64,000 bases of DNA from Allodiplogaster sudhausi (Eukaryota; Nematoda; Chromadorea; Rhabditida; Diplogasteridae): contig CALZFC010000029.1 in assembly GCA_945643635.1 (NCBI GenBank), positions 1,744,001-1,808,000 of the forward strand, written 5' to 3'. Both the position numbers and the translations under genes were made by a program. Below, piece after piece: positions 13,563 through 24,400 of the stretch (positions are counted from its first letter, which is position 1; every line of letters starts with the position of its first letter). Below the pieces are notes generated by a model. That model ran no database searches, was not told the DNA's origin, and was given only the letters and a program-made list of their open reading frames with translations.

Positions 13563-13639
<77 letters not shown>

Positions 13640-14452
13640 AGGAAAGAAATAAATATATAGAGCAGCCCACCGCGAGTTCGAAGCAGACCGTGACCGAGAG
13701 CGCCCGGCATGGGCCGTGATGGATGAACACGACGCTGAACGGCGTCGAGACCATGCGTGTCAGTGTCAGCAGATTCGCGACGCACGCCAGCGACTCGACG
13801 GTCAGCTGAAAGGCTTGTTCACATTTGTTTTTACATCGACCCATTAAAATGGTTATAAATACTGTTGTTCTCTGCTAATTTCTTATCGGATTTTGTCGAA
13901 ACCCCCGAGCAACATCCGATTAAAATTAATTTTTAATTATTGCCACATTTCATTATTACAGCTACTAGGAAGCTGATGACTTTAACTGAGAAGTTTCCTA
14001 GGCCTACACTGCTTCGCTTTGTCTAGCTTTGCGTCATCCTACAGCCTGATGCTACCCAAAAAATGCGTTAGGCAGTAGGCTAAAGCACTAGATATCGGAT
14101 TAAAGAATGCATAGTTTAGCGACACTACATAAACAGGACCGAAGGTGTTCAGTTGCAAGTGAAAGCGCAGGGTATTTTTTCTTCTTAGAAATCATTAATA
14201 GAGAAATTAATTTGTGAGATTTCGATAAACATTTAAATATTGAAGAAAAAAAAACAAAAATTGGGTATGCACATCAATTCAGGAGTAATTCTCGACCTGA
14301 TAGGAGATCTGGTAGCCGTAGAGTCGCTGCGATTTCGGTGTCGCCGTGAAGACGCAATAGAAGAGCAGCGCATTCAGCGCCAACGCCGGAACGTGAAAGA
14401 GGACGCCGAGGCAAATCTCCGAGAGTACGAGGATTCCGTCGGAATCCGACAT
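5712..14452 (-). CDS. Serpentine chemoreceptor with a TE-filled third intron
   Basis: Seven-transmembrane receptor in the nematode chemoreceptor style; subfamily not assigned. Exons (minus): 14297-14452, 13671-13805, about 6683-6848, about 6474-6577, 6210-6391, 5885-5998, 5712-5780. Exon 1 starts MSDSDGILVLSEICLGVLFH and carries TM1 with TPK before the loop. Exon 2 has the pre-TM3 HGPCRALS block. Exon 3 continues TM3 in phase (CFELA joined to GVSIFCYMYAL) and has FLFRTYII, the YRY-like position. Exons 5-7 give TM5, TM6 (VAFYTVWYFLAGFWG) and TM7 (FIISPSITLYYNKSYRQ). Intron 2, about 6.8 kb between 13671 and 6848, contains foldback elements, an almost full-length LINE and a TA microsatellite. 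The exon 3 donor is uncertain. The frame ends TAA after SYRQ, but GCA|GTAAGT there is also a good donor, so a short tail exon may be missing. Confidence 0.72.
6983..7962. mobile_element. Foldback element, TTAA family F3, right end lost
   Basis: TTAA at 6979-6982 is followed by an arm (gagagcaggtccgtaagc, then the cctgccccgggaaaattg block at 7011-7028). Its reverse complement is at about 7700-7955. The core (about 7480-7710) matches the F1 core. The outermost right arm is missing; at about 7960 the sequence switches directly into another foldback family (F2). Same family as the complete copy at 53126-54810. Confidence 0.75.
7963..8870. mobile_element. Foldback element F2, left part (split by LINE)
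   Basis: Left arm and loop of an F2 foldback. The block accagcttggattttcttc at about 7977 is the reverse complement of 13480-13530, and 8300-8360 is the reverse complement of 8810-8870. The element is interrupted at 8870 by the LINE and resumes at about 13124. Its outermost left end is truncated at the junction with the F3 element. Confidence 0.8.
8871..9052 (+). repeat. LINE 5' UTR: ten 18-bp tandem repeats
   Basis: Ten copies of ACTTCCTCTCTCGCAGCC; the third ends in TAG instead of CC. They begin exactly at the LINE/foldback junction. Tandem repeats at the 5' end of LINEs often act as promoter units; that role is inferred here. Their presence argues that the element is full length at its 5' end. 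Confidence 0.95.
9117..9953 (+). pseudogene. LINE ORF1 (RNA-binding/chaperone type)
   Basis: Frame starting MTKRKPFSDLRLSPASNLEQ at 9117 runs to a TGA at 9222-9224, then reopens in the same frame at ATG 9225 and continues to 9953. The C-terminal half reads VYRMGRPGDKPRLIKVVLPT, then a conserved VYVRKSMTKEERVRW stretch. This resembles the RRM-like ORF1 proteins of nematode and other LINEs. No CCHC knuckle is seen. The internal stop is probably a CGA-to-TGA type change; starting at 9225 would give 242 residues. Confidence 0.7.
9947..12765 (+). pseudogene. LINE ORF2: APE endonuclease + reverse transcriptase, frameshifted
   Basis: Endonuclease domain first: LLNARSIVNK at about 9985, then GDLNLHIDW at about 10396 and SDHSMVSF at about 10600, which are EEP-family active-site blocks. 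The frame stops at 10985 and continues in another frame at about 10988 (KRFFAYVGSRLKG). It shifts again near 11440 and again near 11600. Reverse transcriptase motifs: DVLYYDFAKAFDTVSHSKLL, SGVPQGSVLSPLLF and the catalytic FADDLKVYT (about 11895). A thumb-like C-terminus follows (VRDLGVVIDSDLSF; KAYVIPILNFCSIVWSPHK) and ends at 12765. Three breaks make the copy non-functional. Confidence 0.9.
13124..13564. mobile_element. Foldback element F2, right arm
   Basis: Continuation of the F2 element after the LINE. It ends ttttgattctctcgcaaatc at about 13541-13560, then gtgtc. The same terminus occurs at 27298 and 28483, 32600 and 44205. The end abuts a long TA microsatellite. Confidence 0.8.
13562..13637. 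repeat. (TA)n microsatellite
   Basis: About 37 TA units directly after the F2 terminus and about 35 bp from exon 2 of the receptor. F2 ends at 32600 and 27298 likewise sit next to TA-rich repeats. Confidence 0.97.
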
Positions 14453-15153
14453 TAGTGGATATCGGCACTTAATCAATAATACATATAAATAGAATAATTT
14501 TGCCTAGAATACAGAGACTCAAGGGTCTTAAAGGTCAAGGCATTAATGAAGGTGGGAGGGATCCGATATGGTTGTAGCCGCCAGTAGGAGGAAGTACGGC
14601 TAACCACCTGTCACAGCGTTACGAATTTACTGACGCATTCATGAATTCAAAGTGCGTGAGGGGATATTCCGGGAATGAACATGGACGCCTCTGAAGGCTA
14701 CATCTCAAGGAGTCAATCTGTTAATATCAACATGCGATGTAACCTTTTCCTTCAATGACTTTTTAGGCGACAACTACAATTATGCGAAAGTGTCGCAAGA
14801 GACTTTTATGCGCATTGCAATACTCTCTTTCTTACATGTCCTTTCGTTGGTTTTTAAACCATACATTTGAGAATGCAGACTGGAAATAATAGCGGTGCTT
14901 GAGTCAGAAGATGGCAAACATTTCTGACGTTTCCAACTACTTGAGCATGTAATTATCATCTCAACGGCATATGATAACGGATAGCTCTTCCTAGTAAAAA
15001 AATTCGGAAGACATTATGTATGAACATTGTATTTTTGCGTGTATTTTTGCCTATCTCATAAAGGCAAAAATTTCGCGAATTCAAGCATGCGTTTTGGACT
15101 TCTTTAATTAGAAAAGAGTAATTAATTATTTTAATTAGTAAGAAGCAAATGTA

Positions 15154-17312
15154 TTAGCAAAACGTAATCGCGTATGCTGGCCAGATGTGGCTGCCGTAGG
15201 GCGTTTTGTGGCCGATGCAGGAGAAGCGCGCGTGCTGATCGGCCAAGCTAATCGTAGCCATCCGACAAGCCGCCTGAAGCATAGAGCAGATCGATAATTA
15301 AAGAAAATTTAACTTATGTATGTAATTTATTTTCAATGCCACTTTTCGTATCTCTTGTCAAAATTTTATGCATTTGCGAAAACAAAAGTAGCTATTTTTC
15401 CCAAACCCAAACATACATACCCTCTCTATGATGCATTTTTTGTTGTTGTTGTTAATTTGATAGCTAAGCTTGCTCGCCTTCTGCCATTCTTGCCATCCGG
15501 GCGCACATCCAATTATCTATAAGGAGTGCAAAATTGTTTTTTAAAGAAAAATATAAAAATATTCTTCTTCTTTGCTTTAGTTATAAATAAAATGTCGCAT
15601 GTTAATGGCTGAAACCAAATAACTGGTCAGACATTTTGGGTTCTAAGAGGACGACAGTCCTCTCCTGCGCGCGAGACTCGATATTCGCGCGGACAGCGCG
15701 CGAGCAAGTCGCGCGCGCCTCGCTCGTGGCATCCGCCTGCCTCGCCGCAATAGCGTGCGGCCTCGTGAGCACGCTCCGCCCCATCTGATTGTGAGAAACA
15801 CGATAAAAAACATTCACGAAATATAAAAAAAAACAAAGCGAGCAACATGGCTCTTCAATATTGTATTCATTATTATTGTTGTTTTTACTATACTGACTCA
15901 TCAAATGATATGTGCCCGGTAGTGGGCTGATGCTCATGGCAACGTTAAAGCCTCTTGCAAGCGAAACGGAATAGTGGTCCTAAAAATGAATTACATTTGT
16001 CTTGATTACTTGGATGTGGAAATATGCTTTAAATGTTAATTTTGGTGGAATTCGCAGTTTACTGACCTTGAGGCAGAAAAATAAGTTATATCATTATATT
16101 GCTTCGATCTGAAGCATTTCTAAACATATTTATTTTGGTGGAATGCGTATGTAGATTACTGAAACGGACACGTTGGCCGTCGACACCAATTTCGAGCGTT
16201 GCATGCGTGATGCCCATTGGCTGGTGATGCTGACGCGCACAGAATCCGCAAGAAGTCGGCTGTCAGTGATTATAAATAAAATGTTGTACATCTTCTTTAA
16301 AGGAAGTATCCGGCGAATAATTATACAGTAACGCAAGAGACCCAGTTTGAATGCGCGCGCTCATAAAGTTGCCTGTCGCTCGGTCGAGAGAGCATATGAA
16401 ATAGGAGGGCGGCTCTGACATACCGTAGCTAATCGCCAGTTTTCGCGTTACTATTGCTCAGAATATAATGGGAGAAAATCGCTCATACTTTCTGTTTGTA
16501 TGTTTTACGCCAAGATGAGCTTATCCACACAGAAAAAAAGACATGTTAATTATTCCCCGGATACCTCCTTTAATATTAGAAGAGTAACTACGTTGACATC
16601 TCTTTGTTTGTGCAATTGAAAAAGCGACCAAACCGAAATAAATCAAAAATTCAATGTAAAAAAGAGCCACGTCAGCACAGTTGTTCGTCGCGTCATCAAT
16701 CAAGAGTGGCCAGATGACGCCGCGCCAGCCGTTGACCAAATTCACGTACACTTTTGTCGACTGTTCTTTTATATTACTTTATAAATGATTCAAGCACACA
16801 AGATTGCAAGGTTTCAAAATCAGCCGCTATGTCATGGTCATCATTTAAATGTAATATATGTATGCATAGTGACCATTAAAAAATTTGAAATAAAATGATG
16901 ACCTCATCCTGCTCTAAGAGCTCAGTGTCAATCGTCCATTCTCCATCGTCCTCGATACTTCTAAGCAAAGGAAGGACGGAATCCGCGCATAGGTTCTTAA
17001 GCTGAAAGCGCGACAAACAAATTCCTTTCTACTTCTGTTTTAAAATTCACTACCATATTTTTGACATTACATTCATTCGTGCTGCATGAGAGAAAAGAAG
17101 TTGGCATTAAAAATCGTTTGTAGCCTCCGCAAATATGCTCGAAATTGGGTGTCCAGGGTGCATAGAACTTTCAATTCCGAGATGAAATGAAAAGAAAATG
17201 AAATTGGAGCTTTTACCCTGATGCATGCATGCGTTGCATTGGAGCGGCAGAGTGCGTCAGCTGATGCAAGCAAGAAGAGCACACAAGAAAGAAGACGACA
17301 ATTCGTGGTCAT
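15154..17312 (-). CDS. Secreted Cys-containing protein of unknown family, 7 exons
   Basis: Not recognised. Exons (minus): 17217-17312, 16903-17001, 16671-16760, 16170-16259, 15889-15979, 15633-15784, 15154-15273; phases fit throughout. Exon 1 is a signal peptide (MTTNCRLLSCVLFLLASADA). Mature-region landmarks: LKNLCADSVLPLLRSIEDDG (exon 2); NGWRGVIWPLLIDDATNNCA (exon 3); PTSCGFCARQHHQPMG (exon 4); CGEAGGCHERGARDLL (exon 6); ARFSCIGHKTPYGSHIWPAY near the C-terminus. About 225 residues, at least ten cysteines, no membrane segment after the leader. The end of exon 4 is ambiguous: donors at 16169 or about 16159 differ in phase, and only the first keeps exon 5 open. Exon 5 and 6 frames were chosen by phase. 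Intron 3 contains a TTAA MITE. Confidence 0.55.
16301..16569. mobile_element. TTAA-flanked MITE, copy 2
   Basis: Inverted relative to 3939-4215; ends AGGAAGTATCCGG...CCGGATACCTCCT. TTAA flanks at 16297-16300 and 16570-16573. Lies in intron 3 of the secreted-protein gene. Confidence 0.85.
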
Positions 17313-18856
17313 TTGACCCTTCCAAAAATGAGGAGAATTTTTGAGTGAAAAGAGTATATGTAAATAATTCTTCTTTAAAGCAGGCACGAAGCTTTATTCA
17401 TATCGTACAACATATTCATTCTAATAAATGTTGATAGCTGTAATATTCATAATAATAAAATGTTTAAAAGGCCTCTCTTTGACAATGCTGTTGACACTTA
17501 TCGCGTTGAAATTGCAGTGCTGACCTAGCCCACTTCGAGATAAGATATGGAAGGCAACACGCAGAGAAGAAATAAGATAACTGCACATATTTTTTTCTTC
17601 TCTTTCTTTTCTGTGTGTTATTTGCGCGATTTTCCAAAATGCTTTATTCTTTATTAATGAACAATTTCGGTTATAATACAAATCATTATTGCAGGTAAAA
17701 AAAAAAACCAATCGCTTCATTCATTCCGAAATATGCCCCACCGTCGAAGTGGCAAACGCACATTTTCCAGCAATTCTGCAGCTGAGGCCTGTGAGCGAGC
17801 AAAGAAGTTAGAAATCTTCTTTGTCAACACTTTTAAAATGAATTTATGAAACAAAATTAAAAAAAAAACTATTTTACAGAAAAATTTAAAAATTTCAAAA
17901 CAATTTCATATTTTTTTATTGGCTTTTTTTCTCGCGCCAAAACTACTCTGTCGAACCTGTGCAGCGCCAACGAAAGCGGCAATGTCGTCTATTCGAGCCG
18001 CGAGGTCCACCTGATCACTCTGGCTCTTTTTATCCAGTCGGTAGTGTGCGATGAGCTCATTTCTGAGCATAGCCAAGATTTTCGTGCCAATGTAACATGC
18101 TCGCTTACGGATTGATCTGTAGAAAAGTAAAAGCCTCATAAATATATACAAGTACAACTAAAGTTTCAAATCGCTTAATACTTTTTGAGCTCCTAAATCT
18201 CAATAGTAATATATTTAAATTTGCTTGACTCTTGTACATGGCCCTTGCGTCAGGCAAAAAAGGCGCGACTTCAAGTGTGAGTTTTGGCTCCTTTAATTAA
18301 CCTGGCGACCACATGAGCATCCCGATGACAGCGGCTAACTCCATATCGGTGAGACGTAGTTGCCGAAGTCGGTGCATACATTCGTTGTGCACATTGGCGA
18401 TCTTTCTGAAATTGTGTCCTCTCATTTGTTTCTCCAAACATGTAAAATTGCAACGAAATAAGAATGTTGAAGTATTGAATGCTGTTTCTTTAAATAAAAA
18501 TTCACGTTTACATGTTTCTTTTAAAACCTTTTGAAGCCGTAAAACAAGCTTCGGATATCGCGGCAGTCAAAGTAGTTCTCAATGTCGTCCAAGGGCAACT
18601 GAATGAAAAACGAAATGAAGACCCTGAAAAGGGTGGTCATTTTGGAAAAGAAACGATGTTGAGCTGACGAAAAACACACACACGTCCGGAAGGTAACTCT
18701 GGATTCTATTGAAAAAAATATGTTTATCCAATTTTCAAAATTTATAAGATCAACCTGTCAACGGTTTCATCATTGGATTGCTGAACCAATCGAGCAAATC
18801 CTTCAACCAAGCCTCCAACAGTCCCCAAGCGAATAAGCAGATACTCCTGGATATCA

Positions 18857-19129
18857 GACAGTGTGAATTAAAAAAATTTGTTTTTTTTTCTGCAATTTTC
18901 GAATAAGCTGTTATTTTTGGCAGGGATTTATAATATTCCACTGCTTGCCATTTTTGACGATCGTTAAAATAGTCAAAACGCTGATCTGGCAATTTTAACC
19001 ATCGTCAATAATGGCAAACAGTGGAATATTCTAAATCCACGGTGGAATATTCTAAATCCGTGCCAAAATTAACAGCTTACTTGAAAGTTGCGGAAAAAAA
19101 CCAAATTTTTTTTTTAAATTAACACTGTC
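18857..19129. mobile_element. Foldback MITE with GACAGTGT ends
   Basis: Ends GACAGTGT...ACACTGTC with long inner inverted repeats built from ggaatattctaaatcc-type blocks, one of which is duplicated in the right arm (19021-19058). Its left edge is about 10 bp from a splice acceptor of the nuclear receptor gene. A related copy is in the kinase gene at 47488-47745. Confidence 0.75.
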
Positions 19130-19194
19130 TTATATGGAGACAGTATTTCCAATTAGGCAGTTTTATATGTTCAAAGGAATGATTTTTGTATATT

Positions 19195-19437
19195 CTTAGG
19201 CGAGATTTTAGTATATTCATATGGCAGATTTTAGTATATTCATGTCGAAGATTTTAGTTTATTCAAATGAGAGATTTTAGTATATTCATATCGAAGATTT
19301 TAGGATATTCATTAGGTACATTTTAGTACACTCTAAAGGAAGATATATTTTAGAATATTCGTATGGCAGATTTTGTTATATTCAAATTGAAGACTGGTAG
19401 ATTTTAGTATATTCAAAGGAAGATGTTAGTATTCATA
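19195..19437. repeat. Degenerate minisatellite, unit about 26 bp
   Basis: About nine diverged copies of a unit like GATTTTAGTATATTCATATG, with spacer words such as tcgaaga or aaggaaga. It lies in an intron of the nuclear receptor gene. Confidence 0.85.
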
Positions 19438-19929
19438 GATAACTCTTGCAACAAATCCTCTTTTTATCTCCTCGCTCGCCTGGTCCACTTTGTCGAGAAG
19501 CGCAAATTCGATGAACGATCGCGCACAGAACGATCGCAAATTACCGGCGGTAGCAGCGTAGATCTCTTTCAAGAGACGCGCGAGAGGAAGCTGCGAAAAG
19601 GCACGTAGACACATATATTCTCTTCATCAGTACGTACGCAGGATTTTGGGAAGACATCGTCTTTGGACTATTCGTTTGTCATATACAAAACTCCGAATTA
19701 GCTTACGGCACGTTCAGCATAGTTAGAATAATTGGGTTACTTCTATGCAAAGCTGAATATTCCATTTTTTTAAACACACATTGGCAAAGCTGTGCTTGCT
19801 TCGAATGGCGCACTGTTCCACGAAGAGCTCTTCTATCGACCCTCGCATCTCATTCAACAGCCTAGGAAATAAAGCTTTGGTCGCTAATTTATAATTTTTA
19901 AACAAAAAAAGCTTTCGTTGAGATACATA

Positions 19930-20047
19930 TCGTTTTTTCTATTAGTACCCTCGGGGGTTCTATTTTTCAATGGCTATATCAGAGGGGGGTACTATTAGAG
20001 AGGGGGTTCTAATAAAGGAGGGGGGGGTACTAATAGAGAAAATACGG
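19930..20047. mobile_element. TA-family pogo-like MITE fragment
   Basis: Carries both ends of the terminal repeat seen at 36033-36472 (actaatagagaaaatacgg at the right, followed by TA), with G-runs between. Internally deleted. Confidence 0.7.
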
Positions 20048-20265
20048 TATATCCCACGAACGTTTCATTCATGTTGACCAACGGTTCTGTGAAGCATTAA
20101 GTAAACTAATCTTTCTGACTTGACTTCAAGTAATTACAAACATATACGAGACGAAAAGCTCTATGAGTAAATAGGACATGTAATAATCAACCGTTTTCGG
20201 TGGCTCACTTGTAATTCGCCATTATCGCTGGAAGAAGGATCATCGGATTATCCGACGACTCAAAG

Positions 20266-20350
20266 AGTTAGAGAAAGAGAGAGAGAGAGAACCGAGTTAG
20301 AGAAAGAGAGAGAGAGAGAGAGAGAAGTAGAAAAAGAGAAGTAGAAAGAG
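20266..20350. repeat. (GA)n microsatellite
   Basis: Purine tract of GAGA and AGAAAGAG units. On the minus strand it is the pyrimidine tract just upstream of the first nuclear receptor exon. Confidence 0.9.
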
Positions 20351-20439
20351 AGAACGAAATTTTATTAAGCATATATGTTGCTAGAGTCTGTGAGCTAACG
20401 TTACTGCTAGAAATTTGACTCAGAAGTCGATAGATTTAA

Positions 20440-21190
20440 AATTACTATTCTAAATGAGCGTAAAAAGTTGAAATCTCTCCTATACGCCTCCTAACACTCA
20501 TTGTAAATGACAGTCCTCAGATCTGATCTCGCTTCGGACTTCCTGCTGTCTCTCTTCTTCCATCTGGTACGTACTCTTTATCTGTTCTCTGTTCTCTCCC
20601 CCCCCCCTCCTCTTTCTCTCACTTCTCTCCTTTATTCTTCCCTCCTCACATCTGCTTCTCTCCTTCTCTCCTCAATGTACATATATTCTGGCTTAGACAG
20701 AAAGTCCTTTTGCCCTTTTGCTTGCGATTTAAATCGCAGTCGTCACTAATCGCCGCTGACCATCTTTTTCCTCTCTCAAACCTCTTTGTCTATTTCTTGC
20801 ACTCTATCCATGTCTGTCTCTCTCACTCTCGCTCTTTCTCTGTTGCCTTTCACTCTAGCACTCTCTCTTCTCTCGCGCTCTCTCCCTTACCTTCTCACTT
20901 ATCTTGCTCAAATCCATTCTCGGCACCCTTCTCTTTCGCTCCTTCCAGTCGGTGCCAAATTAATGCCATAAAACAAGGGGTGTTCCTTTTCACTCTCGAT
21001 CTCTCTTTCTTTCTATAACTCTCTTCTATCTCCTACATCTCTCATTTACTCTCTTCTCGCTCCCTCATATTGAGATGAATGTACATATATATAGTATGTA
21101 TGTAAGTTAGACAATTGTTCTCGACAACTTATCATTTCAAACATGAGCATATGTCCCATACTAACTAGTACACGAAACAGAAGCCAAAAT
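20440..21190 (+). repeat. Pyrimidine-rich spacer, copy S1
   Basis: Begins gagcgtaaaaagttgaaatc and is dominated by CTCTCT words. It contains cgatttaaatcgcagtcgtc and the fragment ccagtcggtgccaaattaat. Homologous segments are at 32170-32545 and 38670-39330. No coding signal beyond low-complexity Ser/Leu frames. It marks the boundary of a duplicated unit. Confidence 0.8.
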
Positions 21191-21481
21191 AGTAAAGATG
21201 AAAATAAATTTAAAATAACGTTCTAAGAAGGCTGAGAAATACATGCAAACGTGCCTTTCCGCTCGACATTAAGTGATAATTATGCGAAACTCGGGTAAGG
21301 GCAATGGTTGATTTTGCACTTTCAAGTTCTAGTCTTTTCATTGGCAAAAATATTGTAATGAGGACCATTAACAATCTTCTCGTCCAGCAAACGACATTTC
21401 TGAAGAAGTTTCTCTGTCATTCGTTGTGCCTGCCGAGGCTGCGATTGGTCGCCTCTTCCTCTTCTCTCCAATCAATCGGAA

Positions 21482-24400
21482 ATGTCGTCGAAGAAAAGTG
21501 AATCTTCGCTCCCTCCCCCCGATAATTGTTTATTTTTCCAAGAATATTTCTGCTTCAACGAAAAAAAGTTGAATCTTCAATATAAAAGAACTTACTGAGG
21601 AACAAAAGCTCTTTGACAGATTTCATTCCGACGAATAGAAACTCATAAGTTATCTAAATTACATACTGAATAATAATATAATTTAGGATATTAAAAATTT
21701 TTTTAATTTTTTTTAATATTTTTAAAACCTTTTTTGCAGATCCAAATTCGAAGTCGTCGAAGTCAAAGAAGAAAAGAAACGCGCTCAGAAGCCTCTTCCT
21801 GAACATTAGCAAAGTTCGGCATCAAGCAGCAAAAAAAAAGAAGAAAACAATTTTTTTAAAAAAAACTTAATTTAGAAATACTCAACGTTTACAAATTGAC
21901 GTCATCCAGTAATATTTAGTAAAAAAAAATTCTCAAATCCCAATGTGTCACGCACTTGGAACATACCAGAATTGGCGTCAGTGCGAGCTCAGCGAGCAAT
22001 TAACGCTATTTGGGTTTAGCCCTGGGGACGTTTTACTGATTTCCTTTTGTATAAATAGTCCACAGGATGCTGCAACCTTTTGCTATATGGCTCCTATGTT
22101 GCGTTTTATGGCTGTAAGCTCGAGCCAATTAGAGCTAGCTGATTCGAATTAGCTGTAGGCTGAATCTCTACGACCCCTGGGCCGAGGCTCAGACCTATCG
22201 CAATTCCACAATTTGATATCCCAGCTTGTGTTAAGATGTCGAAATACACATACAGTGATGTACCGCCAAAATGGCCGATTTGGAGCGCTGCGCGCGCAAT
22301 GTTCCAAATGGCACGCAAGTCGTAGCTCGTTGGGAAGTAAACTATATGAAAAGATCTTTTTATATTTAGAATCCTCTTGTTTTGCCACATCCAGCACACT
22401 ATGATTGAGGGTACGGTGACCATAGTTAGAGGGTTAAAATAAAGCTCAAAGATTAGAGCATGGCGCCTTACTAAAACTTACTCCTTTCCATCTCATATTT
22501 GGAATGAAGTAATATTTGTGCTGCATGTTTAATTTAATTTCTTTTTCAACGAAAACAGAATCAATATGGTCCAAGGTGTCTGCAATGAGATATTTTATGC
22601 GCGCTGATTGGAACATTTTGGCCATTTTGGAGGAACATCACTGTAAATCCAAATTAACCATTGGGCATTGCGTTGAGCAAATTTACAAAGAGCTGATATG
22701 CATAAACTTGCATATTCCCCCCCCCCCTAATATTGGGATTAGCAAAACTTCTCCTTCCATAATTAAATATTTTCCAATTCGTAGTCCCATAGTGAAGCTC
22801 ATTTTGACAACTCAAATCTGCATATTACGTGATTTTACTCAAATATTAGCAGAATGGCCTTTGCAAATAGCATTTTGGTTCTTTAAGCTTTGGGGGTATT
22901 AAGTTTTTATTGAAATAATAAAGAATTTTTTCAGGAGCATACGCAGGCGATTGAGAAGACTCAGGGAGTTGGGAGCAAGATGAGCGATGAGGGCGTCAAG
23001 CAGGCGATAGTGCCAACTGTAATAAATTTGAGAAACAATTACGTCAAAGAAATTAGAAATCAATTAATTGATTGACCACTAGGATTTATCAATCAATAAA
23101 TCTCTAGTGAGTGAAGTAACTGACAACAGAAAAGTCAACAAATATTTTTTTATGTAGTGATTGAGAGAATTGACAACGGTCGAATGAAATAATAATAATA
23201 ATATAAATAAGTGAAGCAGCATATTTTAAAATTTATTTTATTATGTTTCTTTTTTAGCGGATGCCACCGACGCCAAAGTCACCCATAAGCACTCCCAAGG
23301 GTGCGTGTGATATTTCGCAATATAAAAAATAATTTTTAATTAAATATTTTTAAAAAAAACCAACCTTTTTTCAGAGCCAGGTTCTCGGAAGGAGCGGAGA
23401 AAGCAGTCCGTGGTGCCGAGAGTCAAGAAGTCTAGGTGCTCGAGCAGCGATAACGAAGGGCGCAAGAAGAAGACGGAAAAGGAGAAGAAGGAAGGCGGCG
23501 AACGGAAAAAGTCGGAGAAGAAGAGCGAGAAGAAGGAGAAGAAGAAGTCGGATGTGGAGAAGAAGGAAAAAAGAGTGCAGAAAATGAGAAGAAGGAGAAG
23601 AAAGAGAAAGGAGTAGAAAAGGAGATTGCGACGAAAAAGGAAAAGAAAGGCGAGGCGGACCAAAAGGCTGCAGCCGAGAAGAAGGAAGGCAGCAAGGAGA
23701 AGGCAAAGAAGGCGTCCATTAAGACGGTCCCTTTTTTGTGAAGTAGCCATTTTCCCTTGCAACTAAGACACCATGGCATTCTAAAAGAATAATAAAATAC
23801 GAAAAATTCATTTTCTTTTTTTATTCAGCCAGATTCTGGGAACGAGAAGCCGAGTGGCAAGGGCAAGTCAGAGACGGTCGGCGGTTCGGATGCAAAGGCT
23901 AATAAATGGTTAGCTCCGCCCACCCGTCCGGATTTTTTAGGCTCCGCCCACCCGTTCGCACGAACTCTTTTATGCTCCGCTCCGCCCACCTGAATACTTG
24001 GAATGAGTAAAATGGCGCAAATGAAGTTTAAAATATTTAGGGCTGGTGTCCACCGCATGGTGAAGGAGGTGCACGACGAGGAGTTCGAAAACGAGGAGAA
24101 CGCTGTGCCAGCGCTCACATTTATCGAGCAGCACGAACTCAAGTGGAAGGAAGGTCAATAAAAGCTTGGCTAAGGTAAAGGGAAGACTATTTTCTCTTTT
24201 TCGAACCTTCAAGAAAAGTCTTCCTAAAATCCTCAAATGTTTTTCAGTGGCGGTCGACGACAACGCAGAGATCGATGTGAGTGAATAAAAGGCTTAATAA
24301 GCCTTTTCGAACAATATGAGCTTTTTAAAATTTATTTTTTTATTATTAATATTATTTTATATAACATTATTTATTCCTAATATATTCTAGGCGAATTCGA

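Larger units (their letters stand above)
17717..20258 (-). pseudogene. Nuclear hormone receptor ligand-binding domain, no DBD, frameshifted
   Basis: Ligand-binding domain of a nematode-type nuclear receptor (ligand-regulated transcription factor). Exons (minus): 20209-20258, 19780-19861, 19444-19590, 18760-18846, about 18536-18642, about 18302-18407, 17957-18116, 17717-17788. LBD landmarks: LLNEMRGSIEELFVEQC; SFCARSFIEFALLDKVDQ; LPLDDIENYFDCRDIRSLFY; then the helix block HRLRQLRLTDMELAAVIGML; then ILAMLRNELIAHYRLDKK and a C-terminal LLENVRLPLRR. Exon 7 starts in frame (SVSEHVTLARK) but continues in the next frame from an A-run at about 18078-18084, so one base is lost or gained. No zinc-finger exon lies between 20258 and the repeat array upstream. 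Without a DBD and with the frameshift it is most likely a pseudogene; an assembly error at the A-run is the alternative. Confidence 0.68.

Noticed and set aside
15602..15937. Basic frame MGRSVLTRPHAIAARQADAT as exon 6 of the secreted protein
   Set aside because: Out of phase with its neighbours. The frame with CGEAGGCHERGARDLL joins both neighbouring exons in phase through a better donor (GTAAAA).
23340..23779. Long minus-strand open frames rich in Ser/Phe/Leu
   Set aside because: They are the antisense of the Lys/Glu-rich exon of gene H; low-complexity shadow.
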